NCBI GenBank assembly: GCA_964211495.1
Contig: CAXORL010000004.1
Location: forward strand, 1 to 64,000
Origin: Faucicola osloensis_B
GTDB lineage: Bacteria; Pseudomonadota; Gammaproteobacteria; Pseudomonadales; Moraxellaceae
DNA length: 64,000 bases
Direction of reading: 5' to 3'
The position numbers were made by a program, and so were the translations under genes. Below, piece by piece: positions 1 through 8,553 of the stretch; the first letter of the stretch is position 1, and each line of letters begins with the position of its first letter. The notes under the pieces are model-generated. The model was not told where the DNA came from. It made no database searches and worked only from the letters and a program-made list of their open reading frames with translations.

Positions 1-50
1 GTACCTACGTTAACGTGTGGTTTAGTACGTTCAAACTTGGCCTTTGCCAT
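1..50 (-). CDS. tuf: Elongation factor Tu, N-terminal fragment (cut by window edge)
   Basis: Only the first 16 codons and part of the 17th are present, running off the left edge. They read MAKAKFERTKPHVNVGT, the characteristic start of EF-Tu, the GTPase that delivers aminoacyl-tRNA to the ribosome. A purine-rich ribosome binding site (AGAGG) lies about 8 nt upstream of the ATG at 48-50. The gene lies directly downstream of a Thr-Tyr-Gly-Thr tRNA cluster on the same strand, the arrangement seen at tufB in E. coli. Identification is secure despite the short length. Confidence 0.93.
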   Translation of the reverse strand, partial: MAKAKFERTKPHVNVG

Positions 51-249
51 AATTTAATCCTCTGATCATTGTTAAACTGTTAGCAATACCCTAGCTCAAA
101 GCTATAAACCAACTGGTGTATGTGTATTGCCAGTGCTGGTGTTGCCAATGTGAGTGTTGCTAGGTCACTAAAATAGCAAATTTAACATAAATTTCAAGTT
201 TTTTCCATAGCCTTCATCTTTATGGTCAAACTTTTTTGTTATTGTTAAA

Positions 250-275
250 ACAAAAGGCAACACATCTGTGTTGCC
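250..275 (-). terminator. Hairpin between tRNA cluster and tuf
   Basis: A perfect 9-bp stem (GGCAACACA / TGTGTTGCC) with a 2-nt loop is followed on the minus strand by TTTTGTTTT. It would end most transcripts from the tRNA genes before tuf, or act as an attenuating or processing hairpin. Confidence 0.6.
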
Positions 276-317
276 TCAACTATTTTTTGGTTTATCTCAA
301 TGTATTTTCTATAAAAC

Positions 318-392
<75 letters not shown>

Positions 393-412
393 AAAACTTT
401 GGTTTAGAATAA

Positions 413-486
413 TGGAGCGGGTGGCGGGAATCGAACCCGCACGATCAGCTTGGAAGGCTGAAGTTCTACCACTAAACTACACCCGC
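413..486 (-). tRNA. tRNA-Gly (anticodon TCC)
   Basis: A 74-nt minus-strand cloverleaf has acceptor GCGGGTG / CACCCGC, anticodon loop CTTCCAA and an encoded CCA. The anticodon TCC reads GGA/GGG. It is the third gene of the tRNA cluster. Confidence 0.96.
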
Positions 487-561
487 AATGCGACCCGCCC
501 AAGCATACTGGACTTACTGTTAACGTGATTAGGGAATATTCAGATAACAATAGCAGGCAAA

Positions 562-645
562 TGGTGGTGGGGGAAGGATTCGAACCTTCGAAGCTCTCGC
601 AACGGATTTACAGTCCGTCCCCTTTGACCGCTCGGGAACCCCACC
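562..645 (-). tRNA. tRNA-Tyr (anticodon GTA)
   Basis: An 84-nt class II tRNA with a long variable arm, as expected for bacterial tRNA-Tyr. The anticodon loop contains CTGTAAA, the acceptor is GGTGGGG / CCCCACC, and CCA is encoded. Confidence 0.96.
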
Positions 646-688
646 ATAGTTGTCTTTCAAGGTACGCTTAACACGATGTGTTAAAGGA

Positions 689-764
<76 letters not shown>

Positions 765-786
765 GTATCGCTTGAAAGTGGTGAGC

Positions 787-814
787 ATTTTAGCAAATAT
801 TTTTAATCTTGCAA
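787..814 (-). promoter_or_regulatory. Sigma-70 promoter of the tRNA cluster
   Basis: On the minus strand TTGCAA (-35, 809-814) is separated by 16 bp from TAAAAT (-10, 787-792), followed by a GCTCACC discriminator. It lies just upstream of tRNA-Thr(TGT). The match and spacing are good for a stable-RNA promoter. Confidence 0.65.
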
Positions 815-916
815 GCGTTTTTTTTAGTTTTTTTTCATTTTTTTTGCTAAAACGTAAATTTAATGATTTAAATCCGTATTTTAGGCGCCTTGCGCGGCTT
901 ATTTGCTACCCAAACC

Positions 917-1771
917 CTAATATATCAACAACACTGATGCAATAATCAGCGCAATAATTACCACGATTATTATTGCGACTGTGGCGTTTTTCTTTGCTGC
1001 AGGTTTGATTGCATCAGCTTCTACTGTGCTCACTGGCGATGGTTGCGCTGGCTGAACGGCTGAGACCTCAACGGATGGGAAAACGGGCTGCAATGGTACT
1101 GCCTCAGTGACGACAGGCGGCTTAGTCGGTGCATTAAGTAGTGGCGATGTTGGATTATCAACGCTTGCTACATCGACTGTTGTTGTCGGTGTAGAAGGTA
1201 CGGATTGTTCGACGTGAGTGTTGCTCAGCTGCTCGCTAGGTAAAAAATCTTGCGTGGTAACGACATCTATCACAGGCGCGGCGTTGGCTGCAGCGTTAGC
1301 TGATATGGACTCAACCGATGCAGTCGATTCAGTTTGGGTATGAATGTCAGTGGTGGGTGTGAAATTCTCAATGTCTTGTAAACTATCGAGAAAACTATCA
1401 CTATCCAATGCGTCGACTGGGGCATTTACCACCAAGAATACCAAATCAGCAAAAGCAAGTTCATCAGTGGCTTGCAAAGCATGCGCGTCTGTACTGATAC
1501 GCTCACCATTGATAAAGGTACCATTGCTTGAGCCTAGGTCTTGCACATACAGCTGCTCACCAATACGGTTAATCTTGGCGTGTTGGCGAGAGATTTGTGA
1601 GGTTGCTAATACCAAATCATTGCTATCACTGCGTCCGATGATTAAGCTTTTATCAATATCAATGGTTAAATCCGCCAACGCTGGTGACAGTCCAATGAGT
1701 TGCCATGAAGTGTCTTGTGAGTTGTCAGTAAGGTTCATCGTATCCACCGCATTGGTTTGATGATTGTCCAT
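917..1771 (-). CDS. FHA-domain protein with C-terminal membrane anchor
   Basis: A forkhead-associated (FHA) domain covers about residues 35-110. It shows the phosphopeptide-binding signature: GRS at 46-48, S61-R62-x-H64 and SSNGTFING at 81-89. A long Pro/Thr/Ser/Val-rich linker follows, then a single hydrophobic segment at the extreme C-terminus (about 262-284), so the FHA domain should face the cytoplasm on a tail anchor. FHA domains bind phosphothreonine partners; no kinase is visible nearby. It lies 62 bp downstream of gspD on the same strand and may be co-transcribed with the secretion genes, which is an inference. Confidence 0.85.
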   Translation of the reverse strand: MDNHQTNAVDTMNLTDNSQDTSWQLIGLSPALADLTIDIDKSLIIGRSDSNDLVLATSQISRQHAKINRIGEQLYVQDLGSSNGTFINGERISTDAHALQATDELAFADLVFLVVNAPVDALDSDSFLDSLQDIENFTPTTDIHTQTESTASVESISANAAANAAPVIDVVTTQDFLPSEQLSNTHVEQSVPSTPTTTVDVASVDNPTSPLLNAPTKPPVVTEAVPLQPVFPSVEVSAVQPAQPSPVSTVEADAIKPAAKKNATVAIIIVVIIALIIASVLLIY

Positions 1772-1833
1772 GCAAGTCTCCTACTCCTAAGGGGTATTAA
1801 TATTATCATTATGCTTGGCATTATGGGACATTT

Positions 1834-4275
1834 TTAGGGATTTGTCACGGTGATGGTCTGCACCGCAGGCGGCGTCGCAATCACCACAGGCGTTTGAGCC
1901 ATGTTTGCGCCCTGCCCTGTCTGCGCTGTAGATTGGGTAATGGGCGCTTGGGTGATGGTCGCTTGAGTAACGGTACTGCTCGCTGGGCGAGTGACAGTTG
2001 TGGTCGATGAACTGCCTGTACGTGACACGTTTGATGATACGGGCGTGACGATATCGACACCATTGGCATACACTCTTGGCGTGTTTGATAAGCTTTGTTC
2101 GGCTGGGGTAACCAAATCATCTGTTGGCAATTTGACGCCATTTTGCACCGTATTGGTATTGGGGAACATGGCATTGATATTAAGTGGGATTTGTTTGAGC
2201 GTACCGTTTTTATCAATGACCAGTTGCATGGTACGAATACCGTCTAAGCTTTTTTCGGTCACGCTTGCCACCGCGCTACCATTACGCAAAATGGTCGGCT
2301 GTAAAAATACAATGAGATTGGTTTTGTCCGAGTTTTTGCTTTTTGAGCGAAATAAATTACCAAGAATCGGCGCATCACCCAATCCTGGGACTTTTTGCTG
2401 ACCATAGGTGCTGTTATCACGCATCAACCCACCCAGTGCCACGGTTTGTTGGTTATCCGCTAAAATAGTGGTTTTGATTAAATTCTTGTTGGTGACGACA
2501 CCGCTCACGTTATTGAGGGTACCATCGACAATGGAGGATACCTCTTGCGAAATCTCAAGTCGCACTGAACCATTATCGCCAATATGCGGAATGACATTAA
2601 GATTGATACCGACATCTTGACGGCTCACGGTTTGAAACGGCGTGGTTGATGAGTTACTTGCCGTGGTATAAGAGCCGGTAACAAATGGCACGTTCTGCCC
2701 TACCAAAATATTGGCTTTTTCGTTATCCAATGTCAAAATAGAGGGCATGGATAACAGATTGGCATTGTTGGTTTTATTGATGGCTTGCAAAATCGCGCCA
2801 TAAAACTCACGATTACCGTTGCTATCGGTTTTACTCGTACCAATCCCTAGTAGCGCACCTGCCACAGAAGCTGCCGCCGTACCTGGGGTTTTGCTCAATA
2901 TCTCAGATGCCAGACCTACTGCAGATGCGCCGATGTTATTAAAGTTGATCACCCCTACGCCGCTGTTGGCATTGCCCATTGCCCATTGTACGCCAAGTTG
3001 CTGGGTATCATTGCCTGAGATTTCCATAATCGCTGCTTGAATCAACACTTGGTCACGGCGGGTATCTAGCTCATTAATAGCATTTTCGATTTCTACCATT
3101 AACTCTGGGTTGGCATTGACGATGACGGAGTTTTGGGTTTGGTCAGCGATAATGCTAAAAGGTCTACCTTGATAGCCGTTGTTTTGCGCAGTCGTTGTGT
3201 TGCTAGTGGAGGAGGTATTAAGCGGTGAGCCTGTCGGTGACGCTGCAGTATTGGTGGTGGTCGCTGCGCTGTTATTACTGGTATCGCTACTAGATTGAAA
3301 CATTGAGCTTGCTTGCAAGGTGGTTTGGTCACCTGAGCTATTGATGGATTGATAGGCAAGCAGTCCGCGTAGCATTTCTGCAATATGGGTGGCACTGGCA
3401 TATTTTAAACGAAACACGCGAAGCCCACTGAGACGTTGCGTCGGAACGGTGTCTAATTGCTCTACCATCCGCTGTACTTTGGCTGTCATCTCGGCACTAC
3501 CTTTGACGAGCAGCCTATCAGAAATCGGGTCGGCAATGATATTGATGAGGCTGCCACCGGTTGATGTCACAGCAGGCTGCCCTGATTGACCGGCAGCAGC
3601 TGGCGCTGTACCACTACCCGTCCCTGTCAGTGAGCTTAATAAATCCATCATGCGCTTGGCATCGACATGACGCAGCGGAATAATGGTCAGCTTGTCATTC
3701 ATATTGCTATCAAGATCGCTAATCAATTTTGCGTATTGATTGAGGCTGTCGGCGCGGTCAGATAGGATAATCGCATTGACATTTGGCACCACAGCGGCAT
3801 TGGCATACGGCGGCATCATCGGACGGATGACGTTTAAGATATCATTGGCATTGGTATTGGTGAGATAATAGATGCGGGTCGCCATTTGGCTACCTGCGGT
3901 ATTACCGCGCAAATCCACGTCCACCCCTGCTTGCTTGGCAACGGTATCAGGGACCAGCTCTGTGGTCAGCCCGCGATCAATCGCTACAATGCCGTTGACT
4001 TTCATCACAGCTAAAAACAAGTCATACACTTCTTGACGGGATAAGGGTTTGTTTGAAATCACTGTCACATTGCCATTAATGCGTGGGTCTAGCACAAAGT
4101 TCTTTTGCGTGATGGTAGCAATTTGGTCGATAAACGCCTTGATATCAGCGTCTTGCAAATGCACTTTATAGCCAGTGGCTGCATGGGCAGCTGACAGACC
4201 ACTGCTCAGCAAACTGATACTCATAGCCAGTGTCGTGCTCAAAAATAGTGGCTTTAGCATGGTTGGGTATTTCAT
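1834..4275 (-). CDS. gspD: Type II secretion outer-membrane secretin
   Basis: This is the secretin that forms the outer-membrane channel of the type II secretion system. A Sec signal peptide covers about residues 1-32, followed by N0-N3 ring domains (beginning GYKVHLQDADIKAFIDQIA) and a C-terminal secretin domain with the conserved VPxLGDxPxLGxLFR-like stretch around residues 630-645. At 813 aa it is longer than most GspD. The extra length is a Ser/Thr/Asn-rich insert in the N3 region (about 325-370) and a Ser/Thr/Gln-rich tail of about 100 residues. gspC and gspN lie immediately upstream on the same strand. The other gsp genes are absent from this window, as in Moraxellaceae where the T2SS is split. 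Confidence 0.95.
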   Translation of the reverse strand: MKYPTMLKPLFLSTTLAMSISLLSSGLSAAHAATGYKVHLQDADIKAFIDQIATITQKNFVLDPRINGNVTVISNKPLSRQEVYDLFLAVMKVNGIVAIDRGLTTELVPDTVAKQAGVDVDLRGNTAGSQMATRIYYLTNTNANDILNVIRPMMPPYANAAVVPNVNAIILSDRADSLNQYAKLISDLDSNMNDKLTIIPLRHVDAKRMMDLLSSLTGTGSGTAPAAAGQSGQPAVTSTGGSLINIIADPISDRLLVKGSAEMTAKVQRMVEQLDTVPTQRLSGLRVFRLKYASATHIAEMLRGLLAYQSINSSGDQTTLQASSMFQSSSDTSNNSAATTTNTAASPTGSPLNTSSTSNTTTAQNNGYQGRPFSIIADQTQNSVIVNANPELMVEIENAINELDTRRDQVLIQAAIMEISGNDTQQLGVQWAMGNANSGVGVINFNNIGASAVGLASEILSKTPGTAAASVAGALLGIGTSKTDSNGNREFYGAILQAINKTNNANLLSMPSILTLDNEKANILVGQNVPFVTGSYTTASNSSTTPFQTVSRQDVGINLNVIPHIGDNGSVRLEISQEVSSIVDGTLNNVSGVVTNKNLIKTTILADNQQTVALGGLMRDNSTYGQQKVPGLGDAPILGNLFRSKSKNSDKTNLIVFLQPTILRNGSAVASVTEKSLDGIRTMQLVIDKNGTLKQIPLNINAMFPNTNTVQNGVKLPTDDLVTPAEQSLSNTPRVYANGVDIVTPVSSNVSRTGSSSTTTVTRPASSTVTQATITQAPITQSTAQTGQGANMAQTPVVIATPPAVQTITVTNP

Positions 4276-4358
4276 AATTTACCTTATCAATTTTTAACGC
4301 ATATCACCGACTTGTGTATCACGTAGCGATGATGTCTGTAACTTTTTACTATGTTTTA

Positions 4359-5384
4359 TCAAAATGACTGGCGTACTGTCACGACTTGGTCGCCGCGCTG
4401 AACTTGGATTTGCGCTTGTCCTGCTTGTTGCACTTGACGTAGTAGCTGGGCATCTTGCGTTGGGTTTTGACCCACGTTTTGTCCATTGACGGAGATGACT
4501 TTATCCCCTGTTTGTAGACCCAGACGGTTTTTTAGTCCTGCGGACATCGCGTCGGTCACCAAATAGCCTTGTCCTGTTGCTGCCACACCCATTTGGCTTA
4601 GATACCCTGAGGCATTTTGCTGAAGCCCTTGAATCGCGCCGCCAATGGCTGAGGTTGCACCGCTTGGCGAGGTACTGGCACCATTTGACGTAGCCATATT
4701 GGGCGCAGAATCCTCTCGATCATGGGGATCGCCTGTAGCCACTGGCGCGCCGCCAATCGCTTGTGGCGCAGCTCCGCCTAAGCTCGGTGTGGGGGTTTGT
4801 CCCATATTTGAGCCGTTGCCCACGCCTGCTGCACCGTTGGCTTGCGCTTTGGCTCTGATAGCCTCGCTTTGGTCAAGAAAAAACGGTTGCCCAAATGGCA
4901 CTTTACTGGTTTGACCGCTTGCATCTGCCACTATTACAAAATCGGCTGCGACTTTGACCAATTTATAACCACTGCCATCAATCATGTCGTTGATACGATA
5001 GCTTAAGGTTTTACCATTGGCGGTCAAAATTGCATACGATTGACTCTCTGGGGTGGCAATGGTCACGCCCACCACTTTAATATCTGGGGGTGTCGCTGCC
5101 GGCGTTTGTGGGGCAGTTGGCTGAGCAAAAAAATCTAACGCATTGCTATTGGAAGATTGCGCGACCAAGTTCGGCTGTAAGGGGATTGGGGTGAGTGCGG
5201 GGGCTTTGGGCGGTGCAACGACTAGCCAAATTGCTTGGCTTAATTGCCACACCAACCAAAAAATAGCTGCCAATAGCAACCAAGGATACAGTTTTTCTAC
5301 CACCGCCATCGGCACAAATTTACCAGTCGTTGTGTTACGGCTCAACGAGGGACGCTGGGTGGCTTTTATCATATCTGCTATCAT
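4359..5384 (-). CDS. gspC: Type II secretion inner-membrane protein GspC
   Basis: GspC links the inner-membrane platform to the secretin. The 341-aa product has a short cytoplasmic N-terminus and one membrane helix at about 31-56. A periplasmic homology region lies at about 95-170 (IKVVGVTIATPESQSYAIL) and a PDZ domain at about 255-341 (LGLQTGDKVISVNGQNV). A Gly/Ala/Pro-rich linker joins the last two. The gene follows gspN after 10 bp and precedes gspD by 83 bp, which suggests one operon. Confidence 0.92.
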   Translation of the reverse strand: MIADMIKATQRPSLSRNTTTGKFVPMAVVEKLYPWLLLAAIFWLVWQLSQAIWLVVAPPKAPALTPIPLQPNLVAQSSNSNALDFFAQPTAPQTPAATPPDIKVVGVTIATPESQSYAILTANGKTLSYRINDMIDGSGYKLVKVAADFVIVADASGQTSKVPFGQPFFLDQSEAIRAKAQANGAAGVGNGSNMGQTPTPSLGGAAPQAIGGAPVATGDPHDREDSAPNMATSNGASTSPSGATSAIGGAIQGLQQNASGYLSQMGVAATGQGYLVTDAMSAGLKNRLGLQTGDKVISVNGQNVGQNPTQDAQLLRQVQQAGQAQIQVQRGDQVVTVRQSF

Positions 5385-5394
5385 CGCTACGTCT

Positions 5395-6216
5395 CTAATT
5401 ACCCATACTGGTCAAAGGTTGGCGAATGGATACCACCACACTGTCATCAGCCCCTTTGCCTTGATACGCTGGCATATTTTTGAGCAACCGCTGGGTCAAT
5501 GACACATCTATCATATTATCTTGATCCAGATAAAAATCCCCCAATCGCTCGGCTTGCGGTGTAGTAAGGGCTAAATGCAAGCTTTTACCTTGCAATGCCT
5601 TGTTGCTACTATTGGCACCATTGTTGTCTGCTGGCTGCACACTTGCTTTATCTGCACTAAGAGTGGCTTGCATGGTGGGGAGTTTGATGAGGTAGGTTTT
5701 GCCGCCTGTGGGATACCCCAAATCGCCACCTGCCCAATTCATGCTGCCTTCAGCTGTTTGATAACCTTGCTTATTTTTTTCAATCGACACTTCTTTGATG
5801 GTAATCGGTGTGTCGGGTAATTGCCAACTGACCAACTGCGCCAATGTGTCAGGGCTGATTTTGCCGTTGAAATCATTGGCTTGCCAGCTGGTTTTATTGA
5901 ATTTGACCACCCCTTGCAAGTCGGTTTTACCAGAGCGGATATCGACCGCTAGACCCAGTTTACCCATCAATAAATGCCATGGCTGCCAGCGCCAATCGAC
6001 ACTACCCGCCAGCGGCGTATTGGGGCGCGCATTGATTTGCCAATTGGCTTGACCTTGCCAAAGGTTGCCGGATATTTGCTGCAAGTAAGGGTTGTTTGGG
6101 GCAAATTTTTGTAGCAACCACGCTGCAGGTAGCTGAATCAACAAGCTTAAGCAAAGCAAAACCAGACCTACCAGCCACCATAGTTTTGTCGGACGTAATG
6201 AATTGACACTTGCCAA
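5395..6216 (-). CDS. gspN: Type II secretion protein GspN
   Basis: The 273-aa protein has one N-terminal membrane anchor (about 13-35). A periplasmic beta-rich domain of the T2SSN type follows, with the GNLWQGQANW and VDWRWQPWHL stretches typical of the family. GspN is an accessory inner-membrane component whose exact role is poorly defined. It is the first gene of the gspN-gspC-gspD run and is separated from gspC by only 10 bp. Confidence 0.85.
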   Translation of the reverse strand: MASVNSLRPTKLWWLVGLVLLCLSLLIQLPAAWLLQKFAPNNPYLQQISGNLWQGQANWQINARPNTPLAGSVDWRWQPWHLLMGKLGLAVDIRSGKTDLQGVVKFNKTSWQANDFNGKISPDTLAQLVSWQLPDTPITIKEVSIEKNKQGYQTAEGSMNWAGGDLGYPTGGKTYLIKLPTMQATLSADKASVQPADNNGANSSNKALQGKSLHLALTTPQAERLGDFYLDQDNMIDVSLTQRLLKNMPAYQGKGADDSVVVSIRQPLTSMGN

Positions 6217-6569
6217 ACTTGAATACCTTTTACAATGATTTTTGACACCGATAGAAAAACTTAATCAACAATCAAATAATTCATGCAGGATAAAAATTGC
6301 CATTAGCGCAAAATTTTGTACCCGCTATGCGCCAACACTCGAATATTTTTCTAACTACAATGAAACGCTTTATCATAACTGATTTTTATTGCGTTGTAAT
6401 GTCAATCCATAAAAAATCAAAATTTTGTCAGGCTTATTTTGGGCGGACTGTTTATTGCGGCCGCCTGCCGCACTCACTACAATTTGCAACCGACTTTATC
6501 ACCATGAGTTTGCTACAATCACCTCACCAAGCTGGTTAAAACTATCATGCAAAACACAAGGAAAATAGC
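6217..6569. other. Divergent intergenic region gspN / aldo-keto reductase
   Basis: This 353-bp gap separates two divergent genes and should hold both promoters. The rightward promoter is listed separately. I see no gene or convincing RNA in it. A NotI-like GC-rich island (GCGGCCGC, around 6457) stands out in an otherwise AT-rich gap. Confidence 0.5.
6455..6483 (+). promoter_or_regulatory. Candidate sigma-70 promoter of the aldo/keto reductase gene
   Basis: TTGCGG (-35) and TACAAT (-10) are separated by exactly 17 bp, about 87 bp upstream of the ATG at 6570. The assignment rests on hexamer match and spacing only. Confidence 0.5.
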
Positions 6570-7610
6570 ATGCAATTTGATACATTGCCACAACTGGGCG
6601 ATAGCGTCTCCAAAATTTGCTTAGGCACAATGACCTGGGGACAGCAAAACAGCGAGCAGGATGCCCATGAACAAATGGATTATGCCCTTGCCCAAGGTGT
6701 GAACTTTTGGGATACCGCAGAGATGTATCCGTCACCCCCTGATAAAGACAAACAGGGTGATACGGAGCGCTTTATGGGTAGCTGGTTTGCCAAGACAGGC
6801 AAGCGAAATGATGTCGTATTGGCGAGTAAAATTTCTCGCAATGATTTTTTGCGCGGTGGCAATACCAAGTTTGATAAAAAAACCATTCGTGCGGCATTAG
6901 ATAGCAATCTACAGCGTTTGCAAACCGACCATATCGATATTTATCAGCTACACTGGCCAGAGCGTCAGACCAACTTTTTTGGTCAACGCGGCTATACAGA
7001 AAGTATGGCGCAGCAAGACACCAAAGAATTGACGCCATTTTTGGAAACCATCGAAGCACTCAATGATGAAATCACCAAAGGTCGAATCCGCGCTTATGGG
7101 TTATCCAATGATACCCCTTGGGGCGTCATGCGCTACTTAGCAGAAGCTGATAAACATGGGCTTGCTAGACCTATCACCATACAAAATCCATATAGTTTAC
7201 TCAATCGCTTGTATGAAGTGGGACTGGCAGAAATCAGTCACCGCGAGCAAATTGGACTACTTGCCTACTCACCGCTAGCGTTTGGCGTGTTATCAGGCAA
7301 ATATTTGGGCGGTAACAAGCCTGCCAACAGTCGCTTGAGCCTTTATAGCCATTTTACCCGTTATTTGAATGAGCAAGCGCAACAAGCCACCCAAGCCTAT
7401 GCCGAGGTCGCCAAAAAACATAATCTAAATATGGCACAAATGGCACTGGCGTTTGTCAATAGCCGCTCGTTTGTGACTGCCAACATCATTGGGGCAACCA
7501 CCATTGAGCAGCTAGCCAGCAATATCGCGTCCGTAGACTTGGTATTGTCCCAAAAGGTATTGGCTGATATAGAAGCCGTGCAGACCTTATATCCTAACCC
7601 TGCGCCTTAA
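6570..7610 (+). CDS. Aldo/keto reductase, Tas-like
   Basis: The 346-aa product is an NADPH-dependent aldo/keto reductase of the Tas/YajO type. It has the tetrad residues in DTAEMYP (Asp and Tyr), in ASKISR (Lys) and in DIYQLHWPER (His), plus the C-terminal cofactor-binding stretch around IIGATTIEQLASNI. The substrate cannot be inferred. The gene stands alone between gspN (divergent) and a terminator shared with ssb. The start ATG is supported by AAGGAAAATAGC just upstream. Confidence 0.9.
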   Translation: MQFDTLPQLGDSVSKICLGTMTWGQQNSEQDAHEQMDYALAQGVNFWDTAEMYPSPPDKDKQGDTERFMGSWFAKTGKRNDVVLASKISRNDFLRGGNTKFDKKTIRAALDSNLQRLQTDHIDIYQLHWPERQTNFFGQRGYTESMAQQDTKELTPFLETIEALNDEITKGRIRAYGLSNDTPWGVMRYLAEADKHGLARPITIQNPYSLLNRLYEVGLAEISHREQIGLLAYSPLAFGVLSGKYLGGNKPANSRLSLYSHFTRYLNEQAQQATQAYAEVAKKHNLNMAQMALAFVNSRSFVTANIIGATTIEQLASNIASVDLVLSQKVLADIEAVQTLYPNPAP

Positions 7611-7688
7611 ACCCTGTAACTTAAATCCTATACCTCACACCCTGCACCTTACTAGCAGGCTACTATCAGAAAAAACGGCATAAAAAAT

Positions 7689-7723
7689 CCTTGCGACAGT
7701 GTGACTGTGCAAGGGTTTTTTTT
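7689..7723 (+). terminator. Bidirectional terminator between aldo/keto reductase and ssb
   Basis: CCTTGC(G)ACAGT-GTG-ACTGTGCAAGG forms an 11-bp stem with one bulged G, followed by eight T on the plus strand and six T on the minus strand. It serves the two convergent genes on either side. Confidence 0.85.
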
Positions 7724-7744
7724 AAACCTAGTAAAAATTAAAGT

Positions 7745-8416
7745 CTAGAACGGGATATCGTCATCAACTGCGCCTGGTTTTGGCATTGCCATGGCTGGGT
7801 TTTGTTGAGGATTTTGGGCAGGCGGATTATTGCCTGTATTTGCCCCTTGTGGCGCTTGGTTGCCATTCATAAATGGGTTATTGCCAAATCCTGCATTTTG
7901 ACCCGCTTGTGGCGCAACTTGGTTATTAGTTTGGGCATTATTTTGGTTTGGATAGCCACCAAAATGATTGGGCACTTGGTTGCCACCTTGGTTGTAGCCA
8001 ACTTGATTATAACCACCTTGGGGCTGGTTTGGGTAGGTTGTGCCGGCAGTGTTGTTATTAGGAATACCGCCTTGAACGCCGCCTGCTGTGCCAAGCATTT
8101 GCATTTGGTCGGCACGAATCTCTGTGGCATAACGCTCTACACCATTTTGGTCGGTGTATTTACTGGTGCGAAGGCTACCTTCGATATAGACTTGGCTACC
8201 TTTACGCAGGTATTGCGCCGCAATTTCACCGAGTTTATTAAACAATGAAATACGGTGCCATTCGGTTTGCTCACGGCGCTCACCTGTTTGTTTGTCGTTC
8301 CACTGCTCACTTGTTGCCACGGCGATACGCGTCACGCTACCGCCATTGGCAAATTGTTTGACTTCCGGATCTGAACCAAGGTTGCCTACAATAATTACTT
8401 TATTTACGCCGCGCAT
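7745..8416 (-). CDS. ssb: Single-stranded DNA-binding protein
   Basis: SSB coats single-stranded DNA in replication and repair. The 223-aa product has an N-terminal OB fold (about 1-110, with VNKVIIVGNLGSDPEV and TEWHRISLFNKLGEIA). An Asn/Gln/Gly-rich flexible linker follows, ending in the acidic tip DDDIPF that recruits partner proteins. The linker is long, giving a protein larger than E. coli SSB. The neighbouring MFS gene and uvrA match the local order known from Acinetobacter. Confidence 0.97.
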   Translation of the reverse strand: MRGVNKVIIVGNLGSDPEVKQFANGGSVTRIAVATSEQWNDKQTGERREQTEWHRISLFNKLGEIAAQYLRKGSQVYIEGSLRTSKYTDQNGVERYATEIRADQMQMLGTAGGVQGGIPNNNTAGTTYPNQPQGGYNQVGYNQGGNQVPNHFGGYPNQNNAQTNNQVAPQAGQNAGFGNNPFMNGNQAPQGANTGNNPPAQNPQQNPAMAMPKPGAVDDDIPF

Positions 8417-8424
8417 AGAATTTC

Positions 8425-8475
8425 CTTGATAACTTTTTTGATGAATTTTTTGATAACTTTCTTGATGCCTTTCTT
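8425..8475. repeat. Imperfect tandem duplication upstream of ssb
   Basis: Two copies of a roughly 25-nt unit beginning TGATAACTTT, TTGATG lie end to end between ssb and the MFS gene. They look like a slippage product. They occupy the region where the ssb promoter or leader should be. Confidence 0.6.
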
Positions 8476-8553
8476 AATAGTTTTCTAGTATTTTTAGCCA
8501 AATCTTTGCAGATTTAGCCCAAGTACAATGCCATTACTTTACTAAACTTTGCA

